Below, in pieces: positions 20,697-28,723 of a stretch of DNA of 64,000 bases (position 1 is its first letter; each line of letters starts with the position of its first letter). Location of the stretch: assembly GCA_000472185.1 (NCBI GenBank), contig AVDB01000005.1, positions 62,001 to 126,000 on the forward strand. The letters run 5' to 3'. The position numbers were made by a program, and so were the translations under genes. The DNA is from Rhodobacteraceae bacterium HIMB11 (lineage in GTDB: Bacteria > Pseudomonadota > Alphaproteobacteria > Rhodobacterales > Rhodobacteraceae). Under the pieces are notes generated by a model. The model saw only the letters and a program-made list of their open reading frames with translations, was not told the DNA's origin and made no database searches.

Positions 20697-21338
20697 ATGG
20701 GCAAGATGCTGATGGCATGTTTTCTGATCTGTGCCTCGATTGCCAAAGCGGATGAGCGCATTGATGTTCTGATGTTGGGGGACAGCCTGACCCATGGGTA
20801 TGGTTTGCTTCCTGAAAATGGACTGGTCCCGCAATTGCAACGCTATGTAAACTCTCAGCGCGATGACGTGCGTTTGATCAATGCAGGGGTTTCTGGCGAT
20901 ACGACCGCAGGTGGGTTGGAACGTGTTGCATGGTCAATTGAACCGGGATTGGACGCGGCGGTTGTTGCGTTGGGTGGTAACGACGTGCTGCGTGGCATTG
21001 CCCCCGAAGTTGCCCGGGCGAATCTGATGGGCATTTTGGACGAATTGCAGAAGGCCCAAGTTGCAATTTTGGTGGTGGGCACCCATGCCCCCAACAATTA
21101 TGGCCCCGATTACAAACAGCAATTTGACCAAATTTTCCCCCAGTTAGCGGAACAGTTTGGTGCACTTTATATTCCAAGTTTTTTTGAACCGTTCATCACC
21201 GTCGGCCAATTGGATGAAAGTGCGTCCCAGTATTTTCAACCAGATGGCATCCATCCCAACGCCACAGGCGTGAAAATGGTCGTAGAATCAGTTGGACCCA
21301 TTTTTATGGAAATGATCGCGCAGGCGGCCTCAAACTAG
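20697..21338 (+). CDS. tesA: Arylesterase / acyl-CoA thioesterase I (GDSL-SGNH hydrolase)
   Basis: A 213-residue periplasmic SGNH hydrolase. A signal peptide (about MGKMLMACFLICASIAKA, cleaved before DERID) precedes LMLGDSLTHGYG (block I serine), GGND (block III) and DGIHPNATG (block V Asp and His). TesA-type enzymes hydrolyse acyl-CoA, esters and lysophospholipids. An alternative in-frame ATG at 20640 would overlap the divergent ATPase start codon (shared CATG); the downstream start leaves 56 bases for promoters and a clean signal peptide. Confidence 0.9.
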   Translation: MGKMLMACFLICASIAKADERIDVLMLGDSLTHGYGLLPENGLVPQLQRYVNSQRDDVRLINAGVSGDTTAGGLERVAWSIEPGLDAAVVALGGNDVLRGIAPEVARANLMGILDELQKAQVAILVVGTHAPNNYGPDYKQQFDQIFPQLAEQFGALYIPSFFEPFITVGQLDESASQYFQPDGIHPNATGVKMVVESVGPIFMEMIAQAASN

Positions 21339-21603
21339 GCTGCACTAAACGCGACACACAAAAACTATCCTTTTGCCCCATTATATAGACTTTGTACTGT
21401 ATTCATCCCGCGCCTGAATACAGGCATTTTGTAGGTGCATCCAATGTGATGCGTCGCGAGTATTTTTTTTGTGTTTGCAGGTAACGAGTATGCGCATCGC
21501 GCGTTTGACGAGTATTGCAGGGGAAAAGAGGGTTTCGGCCCTCTTTTTCTTTGGCGAATGGTACGGATCGCGGTAGCCTGTCCAAAAAATGGTCGAGGAT
21601 ATC
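21339..21603 (+). other. Intergenic region with possible small RNA
   Basis: A 265-base gap between tesA and the amidase gene. It holds small hairpins (GCCTG-AATA-CAGGC; GCATC...GATGC), three copies of CGAGTAT at 21457, 21485 and 21509, and a strong terminator at 21524-21547. A transcript ending at this terminator would be about 100-150 nt if it starts within the gap, otherwise this is the 3' end of tesA mRNA. Confidence 0.3.
21524..21547 (+). terminator. Intrinsic terminator
   Basis: AAAAGAGGG pairs with CCCTCTTTTT around a TTTCGG-type loop, followed by a T-rich run. It lies 186 bases after tesA and 57 bases before the amidase start codon on the same strand, and would end tesA transcription or a small RNA. 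Confidence 0.75.
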
Positions 21604-22491
21604 ATGCGTATTGCAACGGCGGCTTATCCCATCACTTGGTTAAATTCTTGGGATGACTATGAACAAAAACTAGATACCTGGGTCGCGGACGCCGCTGATC
21701 ACGGGGCCGAGTTTTTGGTGTTTCCTGAATATGCATCGATGGAACTTTCATCGCTTGCGGGAGAGGACAGTGCCGCAAAAATGGAAACCGCGCTGTCGTC
21801 GGTTTCAGATGTGTTCGATCGGATTTGTGAGACATATGCGAAACTCGCCAAACAATATGGCGTTTATATTCTATCAGGCAGCGCGCCTGTGTGGGACGAT
21901 GGTCGTTATGTAAACCGCTTGGGTGTTTTTGATCCTTGCGGCGCTTATATCCTGCAGGACAAACAAATCATGACCCGTTTTGAGCGCGAAGAATGGTGTG
22001 TTGAGCATGGAAAACCCCTGAATGTCATAGAAACGGATTTAGGGCGATTTGGCATTTTAATCTGTTACGATAGTGAGTTTCCGAAATTGGGCCGCGCGTT
22101 AAAGGATGTGGATGTACTTTTGGTGCCATCCTGCACCGAAGCGATGCATGGATATTGGCGCGTTCGCATTGGTGCAATGGCGCGCGCGTTGGAAAATCAA
22201 TGTGTATCTGTCATGTCATCGCTGCTTAGCAGTGAGCCCCGCTTTAACGGAGTGGATGAGGCAATGGGAACGGGCGGGGTTTTTGGCCCCCCAGATCGCG
22301 GATTTCCCGCAGATGGCGTGATGGCCTTGGGTGAAATTGGAACGCCTGGATGGACCCATTGCGACATCGATCTGGATGCGATCAAAGCGGTGCGCAAAGA
22401 CGGCGTTGTTTTGAACCGAACCCACTGGAGCGAACAGGATATGCGTGATCTATCTGTGCCTGTTGCCACAGTTTCCAATGAATCCTCTTGA
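21604..22491 (+). CDS. Carbon-nitrogen hydrolase (nitrilase superfamily)
   Basis: A 295-residue nitrilase-superfamily enzyme. The Glu-Lys-Cys triad is visible in VFPEYASMEL, LQDKQIMTRFERE and GILICYDSEFP. Such enzymes are usually amidases or N-carbamoyl hydrolases; the substrate cannot be named. The ATG at 21604 has a GAGGAT site six bases upstream; an in-frame ATG at 21589 lacks one. The stop codon overlaps a 14-bp palindrome (TTGAAAATTTTCAA, 22488-22501). Confidence 0.88.
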   Translation: MRIATAAYPITWLNSWDDYEQKLDTWVADAADHGAEFLVFPEYASMELSSLAGEDSAAKMETALSSVSDVFDRICETYAKLAKQYGVYILSGSAPVWDDGRYVNRLGVFDPCGAYILQDKQIMTRFEREEWCVEHGKPLNVIETDLGRFGILICYDSEFPKLGRALKDVDVLLVPSCTEAMHGYWRVRIGAMARALENQCVSVMSSLLSSEPRFNGVDEAMGTGGVFGPPDRGFPADGVMALGEIGTPGWTHCDIDLDAIKAVRKDGVVLNRTHWSEQDMRDLSVPVATVSNESS

Positions 22492-22566
22492 AAATTTTCA
22501 AAAATAGATACATTTAGCGCCAGGCGCGATATACCGCGCACCACGTAACAATATGTAGGAGAGACT

Positions 22567-22785
22567 ATGGCCAAGGAAGAATTGCTCGAATTTCCAGGTG
22601 TCGTTAAGGAACTCTTGCCAAATGCGACGTTTCTGGTCGAGCTTGAAAATGGCCATGAGATCAACGCACATATGGCAGGAAAAATGCGCAAAAACCGTAT
22701 TCGGGTTTTGGCAGGCGACCGCGTTCAGGTGGAAATGACACCCTATGACCTGACCAAAGGTCGGATCAATTATCGTTTCAAGTAA
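22567..22785 (+). CDS. infA: Translation initiation factor IF-1
   Basis: A 72-residue S1-fold protein, [20 protein letters not shown] at the start and [13 protein letters not shown] at the end, essentially a standard IF-1. It binds the 30S A site during initiation. TAGGAGAG precedes the ATG. First gene of an operon with maf, which starts one base after its stop, and an RNase E/G-like gene, an order common in Rhodobacterales. Confidence 0.97.
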   Translation: MAKEELLEFPGVVKELLPNATFLVELENGHEINAHMAGKMRKNRIRVLAGDRVQVEMTPYDLTKGRINYRFK

Positions 22786-23361
22786 GTGAAACTTGTTCTT
22801 GGATCAGGCAGCCCGCGGCGAAAAGAGCTGTTGGGGCAACTTGGTGTGCATATTGACGATGTGCGCCCGCCTGATGTGGACGAAACCCCACTGGTTGGGG
22901 AACTTCCGCGCAATTATTGCAACCGTGTGACACGATCAAAAGTGGATGCCATCACACTTGGCGCGGATGAGGTTGCCCTGTGCGGCGACACGACCGTTGC
23001 GCTTGGCCGTCAGATTTTGGGCAAACCCGCCGATGCGGATGAAGCACGCGCGTTTTTGCAAAAAATGTCAGGTCGTCGCCATCGCGTCATCACATCAATC
23101 GCTGTGAAAAAGGCTGATACGATCTGGCAGAAGGATTGCGTAAGTATCGTCAAAATGAAGGTGCTTAGCGCTGCTGAAATTGACGCCTATCTGTCCACGG
23201 GCGATTGGAAGGGCAAAGCAGGCGGATATGGTATCCAAGGCCCCGCGGGGGCGTTCGTGCCATGGATCAGTGGATCCTATTCCGCAATCATGGGTTTGCC
23301 TGTGGCGGAAACCTATGCGCTGTTAAACGCCGCTGGCATTTCAACATTCGGAGCGACATGA
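22786..23361 (+). CDS. maf: Maf-type nucleoside triphosphate pyrophosphatase
   Basis: A 191-residue Maf protein with the N-terminal motif [11 protein letters not shown] and the metal and substrate motif CGDTTVALG. Maf proteins hydrolyse dTTP, UTP or modified nucleotides. The start is GTG, placed directly after the infA stop codon (TAAGTG), so translation is coupled. The stop codon overlaps the next gene's ATG. Confidence 0.93.
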   Translation: MKLVLGSGSPRRKELLGQLGVHIDDVRPPDVDETPLVGELPRNYCNRVTRSKVDAITLGADEVALCGDTTVALGRQILGKPADADEARAFLQKMSGRRHRVITSIAVKKADTIWQKDCVSIVKMKVLSAAEIDAYLSTGDWKGKAGGYGIQGPAGAFVPWISGSYSAIMGLPVAETYALLNAAGISTFGAT

Positions 23362-24365
23362 TGAAAGGACGTCAAATCCTTCTGGATCATATGAATGACC
23401 GTCAGGCGGCAGCACTTGTCGAGGATGGCAAGCTGCAGGATTTGTTTTTGGAAACGGATTTGCCCGCACCGGGCACGGTTTATCGTGCCGTTGCGGATCG
23501 TCCCGTTAAGGGGCAGGGGGGCATGTTTTTGAAAACCCCAGATGGTCCTGCGTTTTTGCGTAAGGTCAAAGGATTAGCGCCGGGCCAAACCCTATTGGTG
23601 CAGGTCAGCGGTTTTGCAGAAGCGGGCAAGGCCATTCCAGTGACGTCAAAGCTCCTTTTCAAAAGTCGATATGTCATAGTCACACCAGATGCGCCTGGAT
23701 TGAACATATCCCGCAGTATCAAGGATGATGATCGCCGTGATGCGCTCCTACAGATTATCCGTGAAGGGTTGGAACCATTTGAATACGGTATGATCCTGCG
23801 ATCCAGCTGTGCTGATGCAGACGATGAAGACATTTTGGAGGATGCGCAAAATATGCTGGGTCTTGCCAATGCCGTCATGGCCGATCAGAATGGAGCGCCA
23901 GAGCTGCTGGTTGAGGCGGATAACCCCCACACCCTTGGCTGGCGCGAGTGGACAGCCCCTGCTGATGTTGTGACCGAGGCAGGCTGTTTTGAAGCGCATG
24001 GTGTTTTGGAAATGATTGAGGATCTGAAATCCTCTGCCGTGCGCACTGATGGCGGGCATTATTATGTGGAACCCACGCGTGCTTTTGTAACGGTTGACGT
24101 GAATACGGGCAAAGATACATCGCCCGCTGCGGGTCTTAAAGCGAATATCGCCATGGTCCGCGATTTACCGCGCCAGTTGCGGTTACGAGGTTTGGGCGGT
24201 CAGATTGTGATCGACCCCGCGCCGATGCCGAAGAAAGACCGCAAGACAGTAGAAAGCGCTCTTAAGGCCGCGCTGCGAAAAGATTCGGTTGAAACAAATT
24301 TCGTCGGCTGGACCACCTTGGGCCTGATCGAGCTGCAACGCGCGCGCGTGCGTGTTCCGTTTTAG
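23358..24365 (+). CDS. Ribonuclease E/G-like protein, short form
   Basis: A 335-residue member of the RNase E/G family. The catalytic region is visible: VDVNTGKD with the first metal aspartate and [16 protein letters not shown] with the second. Compared with RNase G (around 490 residues) it is short: the N-terminal S1-like region is reduced and no zinc-link or C-terminal domain follows. It overlaps maf by ATGA. Homologues at this locus in Rhodobacterales are usually called ribonuclease G; whether this short enzyme is an active endonuclease is not proven by sequence. The yacG gene that often follows is absent here. Confidence 0.8.
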   Translation: MMKGRQILLDHMNDRQAAALVEDGKLQDLFLETDLPAPGTVYRAVADRPVKGQGGMFLKTPDGPAFLRKVKGLAPGQTLLVQVSGFAEAGKAIPVTSKLLFKSRYVIVTPDAPGLNISRSIKDDDRRDALLQIIREGLEPFEYGMILRSSCADADDEDILEDAQNMLGLANAVMADQNGAPELLVEADNPHTLGWREWTAPADVVTEAGCFEAHGVLEMIEDLKSSAVRTDGGHYYVEPTRAFVTVDVNTGKDTSPAAGLKANIAMVRDLPRQLRLRGLGGQIVIDPAPMPKKDRKTVESALKAALRKDSVETNFVGWTTLGLIELQRARVRVPF

Positions 24366-24396
24366 CAAGTATGATGGTGACTATTTTCGGATACGA

Positions 24397-24417
24397 CACG
24401 CGAATGGTGTTCGCGTG
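24397..24417. terminator. Hairpin between convergent RNase E/G-like gene and leuA
   Basis: A perfect 8-bp stem (CACGCGAA with TTCGCGTG, loop TGGTG) in the 92-base gap between the two convergent genes. It has no clear T-run, so it is a likely but unproven transcription end. Confidence 0.4.
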
Positions 24418-24457
24418 CCATATAAGTTTGAAAGCAGAAGCTGATGTAGCCTATCGA

Positions 24458-26026
24458 TTACGATACGTCTTTCCAATTCACTTCACGCTGGTCTTCGCCT
24501 AGACGACCGCGGCGAACGTATAGGCGGTTCAGCGCATTCAGATAGGCCTTGGCGCTTGCCACAACGGTATCTGTGTCTGCCGATTGGCCTGTGGCGATAT
24601 TACCGTCCTCTTCCATGCGGACGCTAACGGTGGCTTGGGCGTCTGTGCCTTCGGTCACTGCGTGAACTTGGTACAACTGCAGGCGAGCTTTGTGTCCGTA
24701 AAGCGCCTTTACCGCATTGAATGTTGCGTCAACGGGTCCGTCGCCTGTGGCGGTTGTTGATACTTCTTCTCCGCCGATGACCAATGTCATTTCTGCGGTT
24801 TGTGGTTCACCCGTTCCACAGACCACGCGGAGTGATTTCAACGTAATGTGATCATTTTCCGCATCTTCGCCCGCACGCATCAATGCAATTAGGTCTTCGT
24901 CATAGACCTCTTTCTTGCGATCTGCCAATTCCTTGAAACGGACAAACACGTCTTTCAACTGATTGTCGGCCAACACATATCCCAAATCTTCCAATTTAGA
25001 GCGTAGGGCCGCACGGCCAGAATGTTTGCCCATAACCAAGTTTGTCTCAGACAGGCCAACGTCCTCGGGGCGCATAATTTCGAATGTTTCCGCGTTTTTC
25101 AACATGCCATCTTGGTGAATACCACTTTCATGGGCAAAGGCGTTTTTACCAACGATTGCCTTGTTAAACTGCACGGGGAAGCCCGAAACCGATGCAACGC
25201 GGCGTGAGATGTTCATGATCTTGGTTGTGTCGATGCCTGTGAAATAGGGCATGATATCGCCGCGCACTTTCAATGCCATGACAACTTCTTCTAACGCGGT
25301 GTTACCTGCGCGTTCGCCAAGCCCGTTGATGGTACATTCGATTTGACGCGCACCGCCTTCGACGGCTGCCAACGAATTTGCGGTCGCCATGCCAAGGTCA
25401 TTGTGACAATGCGTTGCAAAGATGATGTCATCCGCACCTGGAACCTTTTCAATCAACATGCGGATCAAATCGGCGCTCTCAACGGGGGCTGTATATCCCA
25501 CGGTATCGGGGATGTTGATTGTTGTTGCCCCTGCCTTGATCGCGATTTCAACAACGCGGCACAGATAGTCATGTTCGGTGCGTGTGGCATCCATGGGCGA
25601 CCATTGGATGTTGTCACACAAATTGCGGGCATGAGTCACTGTTTCATGAATACGCTCTGCCATTTGATCCTGATCCAGATTTGGGATCGCACGGTGCAAT
25701 GGCGATGTGCCGATAAATGTGTGGATGCGCGGGCGTTCCGAATTGCGTACGGCCTCCCAACAGCGATCAATATCGCCGAAATTTGCACGGGCAAGGCCGC
25801 AAATTACGGAATTCTTACTGCGCTGCGCGATTTCGGAGACTGCGCGGAAATCGCCCTCTGATGCTATGGGAAAACCAGCCTCGATAATATCAACGCCCAT
25901 GTCGTCCAAAAGCTCGGCAACCTCAAGCTTTTCGTCATGCGTCATTGTTGCGCCTGGGGATTGTTCACCGTCGCGCAACGTCGTGTCAAAGATCACCACG
26001 CGGTCTTTGTTGTCGGATTGTGTCAT
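24458..26026 (-). CDS. leuA: 2-isopropylmalate synthase
   Basis: A 522-residue LeuA. The N-terminal catalytic TIM barrel has FDTTLRDGEQSPG (metal and substrate binding) and the second-metal motif THCHNDLGMA; the C-terminal regulatory LeuA domain spans roughly residues 390-505 and mediates leucine feedback. It condenses acetyl-CoA with 2-oxoisovalerate, the first committed step to leucine. It is preceded by a leucine-rich leader peptide and an RNA with alternative pairings, so it is very likely controlled by attenuation. No other leu gene is adjacent. Confidence 0.96.
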   Translation of the reverse strand: MTQSDNKDRVVIFDTTLRDGEQSPGATMTHDEKLEVAELLDDMGVDIIEAGFPIASEGDFRAVSEIAQRSKNSVICGLARANFGDIDRCWEAVRNSERPRIHTFIGTSPLHRAIPNLDQDQMAERIHETVTHARNLCDNIQWSPMDATRTEHDYLCRVVEIAIKAGATTINIPDTVGYTAPVESADLIRMLIEKVPGADDIIFATHCHNDLGMATANSLAAVEGGARQIECTINGLGERAGNTALEEVVMALKVRGDIMPYFTGIDTTKIMNISRRVASVSGFPVQFNKAIVGKNAFAHESGIHQDGMLKNAETFEIMRPEDVGLSETNLVMGKHSGRAALRSKLEDLGYVLADNQLKDVFVRFKELADRKKEVYDEDLIALMRAGEDAENDHITLKSLRVVCGTGEPQTAEMTLVIGGEEVSTTATGDGPVDATFNAVKALYGHKARLQLYQVHAVTEGTDAQATVSVRMEEDGNIATGQSADTDTVVASAKAYLNALNRLYVRRGRLGEDQREVNWKDVS

Positions 26027-26047
26027 CTGAGTTCTCTTTTTCTATGT

Positions 26048-26133
26048 CTACTAAGCGGTGTCATGTCGGTGCGCTCTGCTGTCTCCTCTGAGCGGACGCA
26101 CCGGATATGGCACGCTCAGAGGCTGCTTAGTAG
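26048..26133 (-). promoter_or_regulatory. Attenuator-like leader RNA of leuA
   Basis: The transcript between the leader peptide and leuA can form competing stems. Stem A pairs 26125-26133 (inside the tandem Leu codons) with 26048-26056, 9 bp perfect, just upstream of the leuA ribosome site. Stem B pairs 26113-26122 (spanning the leader stop codon) with 26085-26094, 10 bp perfect. Stem C pairs 26097-26103 with 26067-26073, 7 bp, and crosses B, so B and C exclude each other. A ribosome stalled on the Leu codons would block A and B and favour C. No U-run follows any stem, so control of leuA translation, or Rho-dependent control, is more likely than an intrinsic terminator. Confidence 0.75.
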
Positions 26134-26196
26134 GAGGCCGAGCGCCAGTGGACCCAGAAGGGTTTGACGCGGTGATATGGCACTAGAATTCATCAT
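26116..26196 (-). CDS. leuL: Leucine leader peptide
   Basis: A 26-codon open frame starting ATGATG and ending TGA, upstream of leuA on the same strand. Its second half reads LLGPLALGLLLSSL: 8 of the last 14 codons are leucine (CTT, CTG, CTG, CTC, CTC, CTA, CTA, CTC), including tandem CTA codons. This is the classic make-up of a ribosome-stalling leader peptide that senses charged leucyl-tRNA. The stop codon falls inside a 10-bp RNA stem and the tandem Leu codons inside a 9-bp stem. It is too short to be found by usual gene-length cutoffs. Confidence 0.85.
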   Translation of the reverse strand: MMNSSAISPRQTLLGPLALGLLLSSL

Positions 26197-26251
26197 GGAT
26201 GCGACTATAGCCAAGAAATTCGAAATGAAAAGAGATGGAATTCACAAAATA

Positions 26252-26863
26252 TTATGCTTCGCGGGCGGCGCGGCGCAGTTTAAACGCGCGGCGAAATATG
26301 GCAACGCGATGCTCTTTGCCGCGTTCGGTCAGATATTCTTCGATATTGCGACGATAGACCAAAACATTTTTGCGATCACGATTGCGTTGGTAAAATTCCG
26401 ATTGCGTCAGCGTGCCTTTGATGGCGCCCGACATGATCGGTTTTAATTGATCCATCCGGCGCAAAACCATTGCGGATTTGTGGCCCAGGCCGATCGCCTT
26501 TAGGGGCACAAGGTTTGGGTGCTGAATACGCTCAATATGCAGTCTATCTTGTTCGATATATGGGTCATAGACCGCATAGATTTTGCCAACCTGATCCAAG
26601 TGCTGCGTGATATCTGAATAGGGCAGGCTCCACCTCATGATGCGCACCAAACAGGACCAGCGATACGGGCGCATCCCCCCCTGTTCAAGGTGCAGCGTCC
26701 ATGCCCCATCTACACTGACACGCTCAACAACACGCCACGGGGGATTCACATGGACCTGATCAATCTCTGTAGTTTTTGAAAAATACAAAATCTCGCGGTC
26801 CGCATGGCGGCTGTGATAACATGCATCCAAAAGGGTAACGGGCCCTTCGGTCACAGAAATCAA
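26252..26863 (-). CDS. Conserved-looking protein of unknown function
   Basis: An open frame of about 203 residues, leftward, ending 56 bases upstream of the leuA leader peptide. I do not recognise a family. The C-terminal third is rich in arginine and lysine (for example RRNIEEYLTERGKEHRVAIF, then RRAFKLRRAAREA). No ATG lies near the N-terminus: the first candidates are TTG at 26863 and GTG at 26854, both without a good ribosome site, and the frame stays open upstream for about 30 more codons to a stop near 26965 without an ATG or GTG. The start is therefore uncertain. It is divergent from slyX. Confidence 0.55.
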   Translation of the reverse strand: MISVTEGPVTLLDACYHSRHADREILYFSKTTEIDQVHVNPPWRVVERVSVDGAWTLHLEQGGMRPYRWSCLVRIMRWSLPYSDITQHLDQVGKIYAVYDPYIEQDRLHIERIQHPNLVPLKAIGLGHKSAMVLRRMDQLKPIMSGAIKGTLTQSEFYQRNRDRKNVLVYRRNIEEYLTERGKEHRVAIFRRAFKLRRAAREA

Positions 26864-27024
26864 ATTGCGCCGTAAAATCGTTGCTATGCTCGTCCCAGAT
26901 TCAAAACTCGTTATCTTGATGCGTAACCTGACATAACGATAGGGCCAAGATTTGTTGAAACTATTGCATTTTCAGGGCAGAGGGTTCAATGCATTGGTAA
27001 ATCTCTGTGCAAAAGGATGCCCGA

Positions 27025-27246
27025 ATGGATCAAAATGGTCACGATGTTGAACGTCGCCTTGTGGATTTGGAAACAGCACTGGCACATCATATCAAGGTGA
27101 ATGACGAACTTTCGGATATTGTCGCCGACCAATCCAAGCGGATTGAGGCGCTTGAACGTCGCGTTGGGATGTTGATGCAACGCGAGGCAGAGCGCGAAAG
27201 CGAAGGCATTGAATACGTGGCTGATCAACGCCCACCCCATTGGTGA
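27025..27246 (+). CDS. slyX: SlyX family protein
   Basis: A 73-residue, largely coiled-coil protein (VERRLVDLETALAHHIKVND, then IEALERRVGMLMQREAER) ending in PPHW, the hallmark C-terminus of SlyX proteins. Function unknown beyond the family name. The ATG at 27025 follows an AAAGGA site; a GTG at 27007 in frame is less likely. Start of a small rightward group with the MORN-repeat gene. Confidence 0.85.
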   Translation: MDQNGHDVERRLVDLETALAHHIKVNDELSDIVADQSKRIEALERRVGMLMQREAERESEGIEYVADQRPPHW

Positions 27247-27319
27247 CATCGAAAGGCCATTGTCAGATGCCGCCTCGTTTACTAAGCTGCGCACAACCTT
27301 AGAAAAAATGCAGGCAACC

Positions 27320-28723
27320 ATGACGCGACGTGTACTGACATCTACCCTTTTTGCGGCGGCATTGATGGCCGCACCACTGGCGGCGCAAACTTCGGATATT
27401 GTGATTAAACAATACGATGATGGCGGCATATATGAGGGCACGTTTCGCAATGGCCTGCAGCACGGAACAGGCACCTATACATTGCCCAATGGCTATCAAT
27501 ATTCAGGCGACTGGGTTGATGGCGAAATTCGCGGCAACGGTGTTGCGCACTTCCCAAATGGATCCAGCTATGAAGGCAGCTTCGTCAAAGGCAAGCCTGT
27601 GGGGATTGGCAAAATAACCTTTGCCGATGGCGGCACCTATGAGGGCAGCTGGCTGAATGGGAAAATTTCGGGTCAGGGTATTGCGGAATACCCAAATGGC
27701 GCACGATACGAAGGCGGATTTCGCGACGCAATGCATCACGGGCGCGGTGTCATGACCAATCCAGATGGCTACATCTATGATGGTGATTGGATCAATGGCG
27801 TGAAAGAAGGCGCTGCACGCATCACCTATCCCGATGGCACGATCTATGATGGCAGCGTTGTGCGCGGCGCGCGCGAGGGTCGCGGGCGGCTTGAGATGCC
27901 AGAGGGTCTGATTTTCGAAGGTCTGTGGAAAGCGGGCGAAATCAATGGTTTGGGTAAATTAATCCAACCAAACGGTGACGTTTACGAGGGCAACTTGGTT
28001 GATGGTCGCCGCCAAGGCCAGGGTAAAGTGACCTATGCCAATGGCGATACATACGAGGGCAATTTCGAAGATGATCAGCGTGTTGGTCAAGGTACATTCA
28101 TCGGTAACGATGGATACCAATATACGGGCAGTTGGGAAAATGGCCAAATTCAGGGGCAGGGTCAGGTGACCTATCCTGATGGGTCCATCTATACAGGTGA
28201 CTTTGTCAGCGGTCTGGCCGATGGCACGGGCAAAATCATCTACCCCGATGGGTCCAGCTATGAAGGTGGTTGGAGCGCGGGCGTGATTGAGGGCGAAGGC
28301 ACTGCAATTTACGCCAATGGCGTGACCTATAAGGGCAGTTTCCAAAACGCGCGCAATCATGGATTTGGCGTGATGACCTACGCCGATGGTTATACTTATG
28401 AAGGTGAATGGCAGGACGGAACACGCTCTGGCAAGGGCAAGGCGACATTTGCCGATGGTATGGTGTATGAAGGTGACTACCTAAACGGTCAGCGCCATGG
28501 CAAGGGAACGATCACATTGACCGACGGGTTCACATATACGGGTGATTGGGCGAATGGCGAAATCACAGGGCAGGGTGTGGCCACCTATGCCAATGGTGAC
28601 GTTTATGAAGGGACGTTCCAGCGCGGCAAACGGCAGGGTCAGGGCACCATCCGCTTTGCCAACGGAAATACGGCAAGCGGCGAATGGAACAACGGCGCCT
28701 TGGTCAGCAATTCGGATCAGTGA
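27320..28723 (+). CDS. Secreted MORN-repeat protein
   Basis: A 467-residue protein. A signal peptide (MTRRVLTSTLFAAALMAAPLAAQ) is followed by 18 consecutive 23-residue MORN repeats of the form YEGxWxNGxxxGxGxxxYxNGxx, plus a partial nineteenth that ends the protein. MORN arrays form long beta-hairpin solenoids that bind lipids or proteins in other systems; the role in this bacterium is unknown. The chosen ATG (27320) has an AGG five bases upstream; 27308 is an in-frame alternative. It lies 73 bases after slyX, and its stop codon overlaps the convergent photolyase gene by 7 bases. Confidence 0.9.
   Translation: MTRRVLTSTLFAAALMAAPLAAQTSDIVIKQYDDGGIYEGTFRNGLQHGTGTYTLPNGYQYSGDWVDGEIRGNGVAHFPNGSSYEGSFVKGKPVGIGKITFADGGTYEGSWLNGKISGQGIAEYPNGARYEGGFRDAMHHGRGVMTNPDGYIYDGDWINGVKEGAARITYPDGTIYDGSVVRGAREGRGRLEMPEGLIFEGLWKAGEINGLGKLIQPNGDVYEGNLVDGRRQGQGKVTYANGDTYEGNFEDDQRVGQGTFIGNDGYQYTGSWENGQIQGQGQVTYPDGSIYTGDFVSGLADGTGKIIYPDGSSYEGGWSAGVIEGEGTAIYANGVTYKGSFQNARNHGFGVMTYADGYTYEGEWQDGTRSGKGKATFADGMVYEGDYLNGQRHGKGTITLTDGFTYTGDWANGEITGQGVATYANGDVYEGTFQRGKRQGQGTIRFANGNTASGEWNNGALVSNSDQ

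Noticed and set aside
27398-28675. Tandem DNA repeats with a 69-bp period, possibly a CRISPR or satellite
   Set aside because: They are the 23-codon MORN repeats of a protein gene; units are diverged and have no spacer pattern.
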